Shown: positions 1 to 4,906, numbered from the stretch's first letter. The stretch: 8,027 nucleotides of DNA from Paracoccaceae bacterium (GCA_002400675.1 NVQY01000004.1:29226-37252), one strand, 5' to 3'. A program made the numbers and translations. The notes: generated from the letters alone by a model not told the origin.

Positions 1-70
1 GTGGTCATAAAATTACAGCCTTTGATCGCCCCTTAGAACAGGACGCAATGTAATACCAATAATGGAAGGC

Positions 71-90
71 GCTTTACCCGGACGGGTAGC
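71..90. other. short inverted repeat downstream of hemJ
   Basis: The arms TACCC (75-79) and GGGTA (84-88) enclose a four-base loop GGAC, and the outer bases GC/GC (71-72, 89-90) can extend the stem around a small internal bulge. The repeat lies about 46 bases past the hemJ stop codon on the minus strand, so it could contribute to ending the hemJ transcript. No T-rich tail follows it in either direction, which argues against a strong intrinsic terminator. Confidence 0.25.
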
Positions 91-98
91 TAGGCGCG

Positions 99-127
99 TA
101 CATAAAGCCCTGACGGATCAGAGTCAA
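99..127 (-). promoter_or_regulatory. possible leftward sigma-70-type promoter
   Basis: On the minus strand TTGACT (127-122) is followed after exactly 17 bases by TATGTA (104-99). The -35 element is good and the -10 element is weak (three of six), which is common in alphaproteobacterial promoters. It would fire leftward out of the window. In many alphaproteobacteria the gene next to hemJ on that side is rho, but nothing visible here confirms it. The rest of 1-135 shows no coding potential. Confidence 0.3.
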
Positions 128-135
128 TCCAGACC

Positions 136-585
136 CTAGAACTTGAGAATGACCGACAGGACGATAACCGCCATCAATCCGGTTGGCACCTCGTTCATCA
201 GCCGGAATTGCCGCCCGGTGACAGTGCATCGCCCATCTGCCAACTCGTGACGTCGCGCGCCCAACCACATGTGAAACCACGTCATTGCCAATACCGCAGC
301 TGCCTTGACCCACGGCCAGGCTTCCGACCAGTCAACGATCCCAGGAATGAACACCAACATCAGGCCAAAGGCCCAGGTGGCCATCATCGCCGGGTACATG
401 ATCATCAGTTGCAGTTTGGCTTCCATCATTCGGAACACTTTGGCCATTTCCGGGTTTTCACTGGCCTGTTCTACGTGATGCACAAACAGTCGAGGCAGAT
501 AGAACAACCCGGCCATCCACGAGATCACCGACATGATGTGAAAGGCCTTGGCCCAAGGGTACAGGGAAATCAGAAAGTCGGTCAT
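136..585 (-). CDS. hemJ: HemJ, protoporphyrinogen IX oxidase (UPF0093 membrane protein)
   Basis: HemJ carries out the penultimate step of heme synthesis, oxidising protoporphyrinogen IX to protoporphyrin IX in the inner membrane; it is the form found in most alphaproteobacteria, unrelated to HemG and HemY. The 149-residue product has the family's usual length and four membrane segments at about residues 11-32, 56-80, 90-110 and 133-148. Seen directly are the signature around His16 (WAKAFHIMSVISWMAGLFYL), the paired His36-His37, Lys94 at the start of helix 3, and the motif RLMNEVP (128-134). His16 and Lys94 fit the conserved histidine and lysine reported to be important for heme binding and activity. 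The start is supported by GAGGAT (589-594) ahead of the ATG. The gene is transcribed away from the AT-rich block at 615-635, which could double as its promoter. Confidence 0.93.
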   Translation of the reverse strand: MTDFLISLYPWAKAFHIMSVISWMAGLFYLPRLFVHHVEQASENPEMAKVFRMMEAKLQLMIMYPAMMATWAFGLMLVFIPGIVDWSEAWPWVKAAAVLAMTWFHMWLGARRHELADGRCTVTGRQFRLMNEVPTGLMAVIVLSVILKF

Positions 586-614
586 CGTATCCTCGCTACG
601 GTGCCGGGTCTTCC

Positions 615-635
615 TAATAAATAAATATATATAAA
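615..635. other. candidate DNA unwinding element (AT-only block)
   Basis: Twenty-one consecutive A/T bases, including an alternating ATATATAT core (about 624-632), stand out from the GC-rich surroundings. They lie at the left end of the DnaA-box cluster, 34 bases from the nearest box (670-678). This is the expected position for a duplex unwinding element. The same run on the minus strand could provide the -10 region of a hemJ promoter, so its role may be double. Confidence 0.55.
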
Positions 636-669
636 GAAAGGATGATGATTAAGTAGGGATGGAGATATC

Positions 670-684
670 TGTGGATTATCAACC
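670..684. promoter_or_regulatory. overlapping DnaA-box-like pair, left edge
   Basis: The minus strand reads TAATCCACA (678-670), one mismatch from TTATCCACA and also one from the Caulobacter G-box TGATCCACA. Overlapping it on the plus strand is TTATCAACC (676-684), with two mismatches. The palindrome AGATATCT (663-670) abuts the pair. It is the box pair nearest the AT-rich block and so the likeliest to nucleate unwinding. Confidence 0.55.
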
Positions 685-695
685 TTTCCTATCAG

Positions 696-704
696 TTGTC
701 CCCA
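696..704 (+). promoter_or_regulatory. DnaA-box-like / W-box-like site
   Basis: TTGTCCCCA differs from TTATCCACA at two positions and contains TCCCCA, the core described for weak W-box DnaA sites in the Caulobacter origin. Support comes from its place in the cluster rather than from its own strength. Confidence 0.35.
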
Positions 705-762
705 AGTGGTTATGTCAGCGACAAGGTCGGGCGCGATTCCTGTGGGGCGTCTTGGAAATCTT

Positions 763-771
763 TTATATACA
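763..771 (+). promoter_or_regulatory. DnaA-box-like site in AT-rich patch
   Basis: TTATATACA differs from the relaxed consensus TTATNCACA at one position (C6 to T). It sits in a second small AT-rich patch (about 759-776) in the middle of the putative origin. A single site like this occurs easily by chance. Confidence 0.3.
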
Positions 772-802
772 ATAAGTTACCTGGAAATTCCCGAGATTAT
801 TC

Positions 803-811
803 TGGGGATAA
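803..811 (-). promoter_or_regulatory. DnaA-box-like / W-box-like site
   Basis: The minus strand reads TTATCCCCA, a single mismatch from TTATCCACA, and contains the W-box core TCCCCA. It is one of the best matches in the cluster. Confidence 0.45.
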
Positions 812-856
812 GTCGGGGACGGATTGGGAAAACCTTAGTTACCCTCAAGCGGACAC

Positions 857-874
857 TTATCCTTGTCCACGTGG
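857..874 (+). promoter_or_regulatory. DnaA-box-like sites ending in a palindrome
   Basis: TTATCCTTG (857-865, three mismatches) overlaps TTGTCCACG (863-871, two mismatches). The second runs into the perfect 8-base palindrome CCACGTGG (867-874). The overlapping tandem arrangement resembles closely packed low-affinity DnaA sites, but each match is weak on its own. Confidence 0.3.
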
Positions 875-902
875 GATGGTTTGCGCATATCTGCATGGGG
901 CG

Positions 903-922
903 ACGGGGTTTTCCACGGGGTT
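903..922 (+). promoter_or_regulatory. DnaA-box-like site between two ACGGGGTT repeats
   Basis: TTTTCCACG (909-917) matches TTWTCCACA except at the last base. It is flanked and partly overlapped by the direct repeat ACGGGGTT at 903-910 and 915-922, a 12-base period, slightly more than one helical turn. The repeat places copies of the same edge on the same helix face. Confidence 0.35.
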
Positions 923-948
923 GCATCCCGCCGTCGAAAAACTAGAAA
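921..948 (+). promoter_or_regulatory. possible promoter for the maf-aroE-coaE-dnaQ operon
   Basis: TTGCAT (921-926) and TAGAAA (943-948) are separated by 16 bases and lie 43 bases before the maf start codon. Matches are three of six and four of six, so this is only the best visible candidate. It is embedded in the DnaA-box cluster, so DnaA binding would be expected to influence it. Confidence 0.22.
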
Positions 949-982
949 CTGTGCACACACATCCACCATTCAGCACACCGGG

Positions 983-1003
983 ATATCCACATGGTTATAC
1001 AAC
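983..1003 (+). promoter_or_regulatory. DnaA-box-like pair overlapping the maf start codon
   Basis: ATATCCACA (983-991) has one mismatch to TTATCCACA and its final A is the first base of the maf ATG. TTATACAAC (995-1003), two mismatches from TTATNCACA, lies just inside the maf coding sequence. A GATATC palindrome (982-987) precedes them, echoing the arrangement at 664-684. DnaA bound here would cover the start of the maf gene. Confidence 0.45.
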
Positions 1004-1590
1004 TTGTCCTTGCCTCCGGATCGTCCATTCGGGCGCAACTTTTGCGCAACGCCAACGTTGAATTCAATGTGATGGTGCCGCGTGTTGATGAAGATTCGGT
1101 TAAACGGGCAATGATGGCCGAAGCGGCCCTGCCCCGCGATATCGCCGATGCGCTGGCGGAAATGAAAGCCCGCAAGATCAGTGGCAAACATCCCGATGCT
1201 TGGGTGATCGGCTGTGATCAGGTGCTTGATTTCAAGGGGCAACTGATCTCAAAGCCTGAAAGCGCCGATCAAGCTGTCGCGCAGTTGGTTCGGATGCGCG
1301 GGCAGGCGCACAAATTGTTCTCAGCCGCGGTGATCTACGAAAACGGCCAACCGATCTGGCGGCACGTGGGGCAGGTTCTATTGCGGATGCGTGACACGTC
1401 GGATCAATACCTGAAAGACTATGTCGCCCGCAATTGGGACGAAATCCGCCACTGCGCCGGCGCTTATATGCTTGAAGCCGAAGGGGTGAGGTTGTTTGAC
1501 ACGATTGACGGGGATTACTTTAACGTTTTGGGTATGCCATTGTTAGAAATACTCAATTTTCTGGCGCAACGAGGGGTGATCGCGCAATGA
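991..1590 (+). CDS. maf: Maf family nucleotide pyrophosphatase
   Basis: Maf proteins hydrolyse non-canonical or surplus nucleoside triphosphates to monophosphates and pyrophosphate in the cytoplasm, cleaning the nucleotide pool. The 199-residue length is typical. Visible motifs are the N-terminal nucleotide-binding LASGSSIRAQLL (7-18), RVDE (31-34), VIGCDQVL (72-79) with catalytic Asp76, SKP with Lys88, and the C-terminal block from AGAYMLEAEG (156-165) through DGDYFNVLGMPL (173-184). The GxDQ form around Asp76 resembles YceF (7-methyl-GTP) enzymes more than YhdE (dTTP/UTP) enzymes, which usually read GADT; the substrate remains an inference. The ATG at 991 gives the family's usual N-terminus; only a weak GGGA (980-983) precedes it. 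The stop codon overlaps the aroE start by four bases (ATGA). Confidence 0.93.
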   Translation: MVIQLVLASGSSIRAQLLRNANVEFNVMVPRVDEDSVKRAMMAEAALPRDIADALAEMKARKISGKHPDAWVIGCDQVLDFKGQLISKPESADQAVAQLVRMRGQAHKLFSAAVIYENGQPIWRHVGQVLLRMRDTSDQYLKDYVARNWDEIRHCAGAYMLEAEGVRLFDTIDGDYFNVLGMPLLEILNFLAQRGVIAQ

Positions 1591-2420
1591 CGGACAAGCG
1601 TATTCCACTGGCCGGGGTGATCGGATCGCCCATCGCCCATTCCCGGTCGCCGCAACTGCATCGCCACTGGCTGAAAACCTACGGTATTCGCGGGTTTTAC
1701 ATTCCCATGGATGTGGCCCGGGATGATCTGGAAAATGTCATCCGCACCCTGCCGAAAATGGGGTTTGTCGGGGTTAATATTACCATCCCCCACAAGGAAC
1801 AGGTGCTGAAATTCGCCGATCAGGTCACTGACCGCGCCACCCTTATCGGTGCGGCGAATACCTTGATTTTCCGCAAAGATGGTAAGATTCACGCTGATAA
1901 TACAGATGGTTACGGGTTTTTTGAAAACCTGCGATCCGGCGCACCCGACTGGGATCCACGCGGCGGCCCGGCGGTTGTGATGGGGGCGGGTGGCGCGGCG
2001 CGGGCCGTGGTTGCCTCGCTGACCGGGTCTGGGGTGCCAGAGGTGTTGGTCACCAACCGAACCCGCGTCAGGGCGGAAAAGCTGAAAGAGGATTTTGGCC
2101 AGCGCGTGCGCGTGGTGGATTGGGTGCAGGCGGGAAACATCCTGGAAGAAGCCTCGCTTGTGGTGAACACCACGTCGCTGGGCATGGTTGGCAAGCCGGA
2201 ATTGCGGGTGCCGCTGGATGGGTTGCGCAAGGGCGCGGTGGTCACAGATCTGGTTTATACGCCGCTCAAGACGCATTTGTTGCAGGTTGCCGAAGCTGCC
2301 GGCTGTGTTGTCGTCGACGGGTTGGGCATGTTGCTGCATCAGGCGGTTCCCGGGTTCGAACGCTGGTTTGGCACCCGTCCGGAGGTCGATCAGGCAACCC
2401 GCGCGGCCGCCCTTAGATGA
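1587..2420 (+). CDS. aroE: AroE, shikimate dehydrogenase (NADP+)
   Basis: AroE reduces 3-dehydroshikimate to shikimate with NADPH, the fourth step of the pathway to chorismate and aromatic amino acids. The 277 residues match the family. Substrate-domain motifs are SRSPQLH (19-25), NITIPHK (64-70) with catalytic Lys70, GAANTL (88-93) with Asn91, and ADNTDGYG (103-110) with catalytic Asp107. The NADP-binding domain shows GAGGAARA (133-140) and NRTR (157-160), an arginine-bearing loop typical of NADP preference, followed by NTTSLGM (194-200) and the C-terminal GLGMLLHQA (245-253) with Gln252. GAGGGG (1571-1576) precedes the ATG by 10 bases. Start and stop overlap maf and coaE respectively by ATGA, so translational coupling is likely. 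Confidence 0.96.
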   Translation: MTDKRIPLAGVIGSPIAHSRSPQLHRHWLKTYGIRGFYIPMDVARDDLENVIRTLPKMGFVGVNITIPHKEQVLKFADQVTDRATLIGAANTLIFRKDGKIHADNTDGYGFFENLRSGAPDWDPRGGPAVVMGAGGAARAVVASLTGSGVPEVLVTNRTRVRAEKLKEDFGQRVRVVDWVQAGNILEEASLVVNTTSLGMVGKPELRVPLDGLRKGAVVTDLVYTPLKTHLLQVAEAAGCVVVDGLGMLLHQAVPGFERWFGTRPEVDQATRAAALR

Positions 2421-3010
2421 GCTTTCTTCTTGGCTTGACCGGGTCCATCGGCATGGGCAAAAGCACCACCGCACAGATGTTTGCCGATCTCGGCTGCGAT
2501 GTGTGGGATGCGGATGCGGCGGTGCATCGGCTATATAGTAAGGGAGGCGCCGCAATTGGCCCGCTCGGCGCGGCCTTTCCGCAGGCGATTGTTGATGGCG
2601 CAGTCAGTCGTGACGCCCTGAAACAGATCATCGGGAAAACGCCGGACACCTTGAAGGAAATCGAAGGGATCGTGCATCCTTTGGTGGCGCAGGACCGGGC
2701 CTTGTTTTGCCAATCAGCGCGCGCGGACATTCTGGTTTTCGACATTCCTCTGTTGTTTGAAACCGGCGGTGATGCAGCGATGGACGCAACCGTCGTAGTC
2801 TCTGTAAAGGCTGAAATGCAGGAAAAGCGGGTTATGGCCCGCGGAACGATGGATATGGATCAGTTCCAGCTTATTAAGCGAAAACAAATGCCGGACGCGG
2901 ATAAACGCGCGCGTGCGGATTATGTGATCATAACGGACACCCCCGACCACGCCCGCCAACAGGTGCAGGATATTGTCACAGAAATCAGGACAAAATTAGA
3001 AAATGCGTGA
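2417..3010 (+). CDS. coaE: CoaE, dephospho-CoA kinase
   Basis: CoaE phosphorylates the ribose 3'-hydroxyl of dephospho-CoA with ATP, the last step of coenzyme A synthesis. The 197 residues fit the family. The P-loop GSIGMGKST spans residues 9-17 (Lys15). Asp31 and Asp33 in the DADAAVH stretch mark the substrate site, HPLV (87-90) and FDIPLLFETG (108-117) form the CoA-domain core, and the lid and C-terminal signature includes Arg138, Arg142 and RKQMPDADKRARADYVI (155-171). No recognisable Shine-Dalgarno precedes the ATG: the upstream bases code the Arg/Ala-rich end of AroE. Synthesis therefore probably depends on ribosomes finishing aroE at the ATGA overlap. The 3' end overlaps dnaQ by eight bases. 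Confidence 0.96.
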   Translation: MSFLLGLTGSIGMGKSTTAQMFADLGCDVWDADAAVHRLYSKGGAAIGPLGAAFPQAIVDGAVSRDALKQIIGKTPDTLKEIEGIVHPLVAQDRALFCQSARADILVFDIPLLFETGGDAAMDATVVVSVKAEMQEKRVMARGTMDMDQFQLIKRKQMPDADKRARADYVIITDTPDHARQQVQDIVTEIRTKLENA

Positions 3011-3689
3011 GATTGTTTTAGATACGGAAACAACCGGATTCGACCCTGGCACTGGCGACCGGATTGTCGAAATCGGCTGTGTGGAACTGTTCAATCACAT
3101 GGCCACCGGCAAGACCTATCACCAGTATATCAACCCCGAACGGGACATGCCCGAAGACGCGTTCAAGGTGCATGGCATCAGTTCCGATTTCCTGCGTGAT
3201 AAACCGGTGTTTACCAAAGTCGGTCAGGCGTTTCTGGATTTCATCGGCGAGGCCAAACTGGTCATTCACAACGCCAGCTTTGACATGAAGTTCCTGAACG
3301 CCGAACTGGGGTGGATGGGGCTGCCCCAACTGCCGATGGATCAGGCGATTGACACATTGCTGATCGCACGAAAACGCTTTCCAGGGTCGCCTGCGTCGCT
3401 GGATGCTTTGTGTCGCCGGTTCAACATTGATACGTCGGCGCGCACGCTGCATGGCGCGTTGCTCGACTCAGAAATTCTGGCCGAAGTTTATCTTGAGCTG
3501 ATTGGTGGGCGGCAACCGGATTTCGGATTGTCCAACAGCGTCGCTGAAACCGGAACCACAGATGCGGATACGTGGCGTCCAACGCCCCGGCCTGCGTCTT
3601 TGCCAAGCCGCCTGACGGCCGAGGAACAAACGGCGCATGAGGCCTTTGTTCAGGCATTGGGCGAAAATGCAGAATGGACGCGCACCTGA
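3003..3689 (+). CDS. dnaQ: DnaQ, DNA polymerase III epsilon subunit (3'-5' proofreading exonuclease)
   Basis: DnaQ removes misincorporated nucleotides within the DNA polymerase III core. The exonuclease domain covers about residues 1-170 of 228. All DEDDh motifs are present: ExoI DTETTG (7-12, Asp7 and Glu9), ExoII HNASFDMKF (89-97, Asp94), and the epsilon form of ExoIII HGALLDSEI (150-158, His150 and Asp155). Residues 171-228 form a Pro/Thr-rich linker and a short tail, the part that in the Escherichia coli subunit contacts the polymerase (alpha) subunit. The ATG lies inside coaE (eight-base overlap); AGGA (2987-2990) is 12 bases upstream, rather far. It is the last gene of the maf operon and ends in the hairpin at 3680-3706. 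Confidence 0.95.
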   Translation: MREIVLDTETTGFDPGTGDRIVEIGCVELFNHMATGKTYHQYINPERDMPEDAFKVHGISSDFLRDKPVFTKVGQAFLDFIGEAKLVIHNASFDMKFLNAELGWMGLPQLPMDQAIDTLLIARKRFPGSPASLDALCRRFNIDTSARTLHGALLDSEILAEVYLELIGGRQPDFGLSNSVAETGTTDADTWRPTPRPASLPSRLTAEEQTAHEAFVQALGENAEWTRT

Positions 3690-3716
3690 CCCACGGTCAG
3701 ATGCGCAGTATTGTTT
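3680..3716 (+). terminator. hairpin terminator between convergent dnaQ and secB
   Basis: The arms 3680-3691 and 3695-3706 pair over eleven base pairs with one internal C/A mismatch (3685/3701) and a three-base loop. Five outer pairs are GCGCA/TGCGC and six inner pairs are CTGACC/GGTCAG. On the plus strand a modestly T-rich tail (AGTATTGTTT, 3707-3716) follows. On the minus strand the exit side also holds some T runs (about 3664-3677), so it may work both ways. The upstream arm contains the dnaQ stop codon, which makes the placement unusually tight. Confidence 0.6.
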
Positions 3717-4227
3717 AGGCGTCTGCTGTTGGCGCCTCTTTTGCGGCCTGTTGCGCCTGAATACGCGCCATTTCGTTGCGATAAATCTGAACAAAGTCGA
3801 TGTTGTCCATGTTCAGCGGCGGATAGCCACCATCGCGGGTCACGTCGCTGACGATCCGGCGCAGGAACGGGAACAACATGCGCGGGCATTCGATCAACAG
3901 GAACGGGTGCAACTGATCATCCGGCACGCCGCCGATCTGAAAGATGCCGGCATATTCGATTTCCAGGATAAACAGCACATCGCCGCCTTCCTTGGCTTTT
4001 GATTCGATGTTCAGCTTGATCATGACTTCAAACTGACCTTCGTCGTTACGCTTTTTCGCGTCCAGATTGACCTGCACACTGACATCGGGCTGAACATCGC
4101 CGGACGCGCCCTTTTGCGCCATCACGTTTTCGAACGACAGATCGCGTACGAACTGGCCGAGAACCTTCATCTGAACTGCGGGTGTCTCGGGTGCCTTACT
4201 GTTACCATTTGCGCCATTTTCGGCCAT
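3715..4227 (-). CDS. secB: SecB, protein-export chaperone
   Basis: SecB is a homotetrameric cytoplasmic chaperone that keeps preproteins unfolded and hands them to SecA for export. The 170-residue product has the family core in order: VLGQFVRDLSFEN (22-34), the strand region FILEIEYAGIFQI (86-98), and the highly conserved LIECPRMLFPFLRRIVSDVT (111-130) followed by RDGGYPPLNMDNIDFVQIYR (131-150). The ends are an uncharged Asn/Gly-rich leader (1-18) and a Gln/Ala-rich tail (157-170). A strong AGGAG (4235-4239) lies seven bases before the ATG, so the start is secure. It lies 57 bases downstream of fxsA on the same strand and may share its transcript. Its stop codon is 25 bases from that of dnaQ, facing it. 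Confidence 0.96.
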   Translation of the reverse strand: MAENGANGNSKAPETPAVQMKVLGQFVRDLSFENVMAQKGASGDVQPDVSVQVNLDAKKRNDEGQFEVMIKLNIESKAKEGGDVLFILEIEYAGIFQIGGVPDDQLHPFLLIECPRMLFPFLRRIVSDVTRDGGYPPLNMDNIDFVQIYRNEMARIQAQQAAKEAPTADA

Positions 4228-4284
4228 CTGGATACTCCTGAAAAATCAAAATCCCGTTTTGCTTAACATCTTGTTCTTTACACC

Positions 4285-4797
4285 TCAATGGCGCTTGGGG
4301 CCTTCGACCCACCCGGACGGAGGAGCGGGGTTATTGTCCGGTTTCACCTCTTTGAAATCGCCGTCTATGATGTCACCCGCGCCAAAACCCATCGGTGACG
4401 GGCCGCTACCCATTCCGGCGTTCATTCCGGCACCCATCTGAAACTCTGCCACCTTCACCTTGCTGCGCAGATACCGAAGCACACCCATGCGAACCGCAGG
4501 CACAAGCAGGGCAAAGCCAATCGCATCGGTGAAAAACCCCGGCGTCAGCAACAAGGCCCCGGCCACCAGAATCATCGCTCCATGCGCCAAAGGTTCCGTG
4601 GGGTCACCAAGATTGGAAAACGAAGACTGCAACTGACCCAACGCCATGCGACCTTGAGTCCGCACAAGCCAAGTGCCCAGAACGGCCGTCAGAACCACAA
4701 TTGCCAGCGTTGGCCACAGGCCGATGGCCCCGCCCACCTGAATGAACAGGGCTATTTCAACGATCGGAACCGCCAAAAAGGCAACAAACAGATACAT
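4285..4797 (-). CDS. fxsA: FxsA family membrane protein
   Basis: FxsA is an inner-membrane protein named for relieving phage T7 exclusion by the F plasmid when overproduced in Escherichia coli; its normal role is unknown. The signature is clear: an N-terminal hydrophobic region (about 1-22) with VPIVEIALFIQVGGAIG (10-26), a second segment (29-45), the TQGR motif (47-50), and LLLTPGFFTDAIGFALLVP (82-100). A Met/Gly-rich linker (about 121-140) follows, ending in DIIDGDFKEV (142-151), a hydrophilic tail. The frame stays open upstream to 4989, but the ATG at 4797 is chosen because it begins the family's standard N-terminus (MYLF) and is preceded by a well-placed AAGGAAA (4805-4811). It is divergent from timA and upstream of secB. 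Confidence 0.9.
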   Translation of the reverse strand: MYLFVAFLAVPIVEIALFIQVGGAIGLWPTLAIVVLTAVLGTWLVRTQGRMALGQLQSSFSNLGDPTEPLAHGAMILVAGALLLTPGFFTDAIGFALLVPAVRMGVLRYLRSKVKVAEFQMGAGMNAGMGSGPSPMGFGAGDIIDGDFKEVKPDNNPAPPSGWVEGPKRH

Positions 4798-4906
4798 TTC
4801 CACATTTCCTTTACAATAAGCAGGGCGGTGGACTTGATCCCGCCTGTCACCTACATAAGTGCGAGATGCACAGCTTTCAAAGACAAACGCCCTAAATGAG
4901 GACAAG
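4798..4906. promoter_or_regulatory. divergent promoter region between fxsA and timA
   Basis: This 109-base gap must contain the start signals for two outward-facing genes. For fxsA, AAGGAAA (4805-4811 on the minus strand) is a clear ribosome binding site. For timA, GAGGA (4898-4902) lies four bases before the ATG at 4907. A TTGATC at 4834-4839 could be a rightward -35 element, but no convincing -10 lies at the right distance (the nearest, TAAGTG at 4856-4861, is 16 bases on and weak). Confidence 0.45.

Larger units (their letters stand above)
611..1003. other. oriC: putative chromosomal replication origin (oriC)
   Basis: This roughly 400-base non-coding interval lies between the outward-facing genes hemJ and maf. 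It begins with an AT-rich block (only 11 G/C in 611-660) and then carries about nine sequences within one to three mismatches of the DnaA box TTATCCACA, on both strands, plus two TCCCCA elements like the weak W-boxes described in the Caulobacter origin. One GANTC site, the CcrM methylation target, is at 735-739. The right flank maf-aroE-coaE-dnaQ-secB matches the right flank of the Caulobacter origin, and a heme-synthesis gene is on the left, as with hemE in Caulobacter and Rickettsia. What is seen is the cluster and the context; origin function is inferred. No exact TTATCCACA is present. It could alternatively be a DnaA-regulated promoter region. Confidence 0.7.

Noticed and set aside
677..689. 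IHF-like site beginning TATCAA in the origin region.
   Set aside because: The second half (TTR) is not matched at the required distance.
649..713. CtrA-type sites (TTAA at 649-652, TGGTTAT at 707-713 and 992-998) suggesting cell-cycle control like the Caulobacter origin.
   Set aside because: No TTAA-N7-TTAA pair was found and TGGTTAT is only a partial half-site; too weak to annotate.
696..1072. Open frames on the plus strand (696-1061, 706-945, 863-1072) that could be small genes before maf.
   Set aside because: Their translations resemble no family, two of them run into maf in another frame, none has a good ribosome binding site, and the region is better explained by the DnaA-box cluster.
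1515..2555. Long minus-strand open frame of 346 codons.
   Set aside because: It lies opposite aroE and flanking genes, whose motifs are unmistakable; its translation is rich in His, Arg, Gln and Pro with no domain, as expected of an antisense shadow.
4859..4906. Longer N-terminus for timA, starting at 4859.
   Set aside because: The added 16 residues would place a hydrophilic leader ahead of the membrane segment, no ribosome binding site precedes it, and GAGGA is placed for the ATG at 4907.
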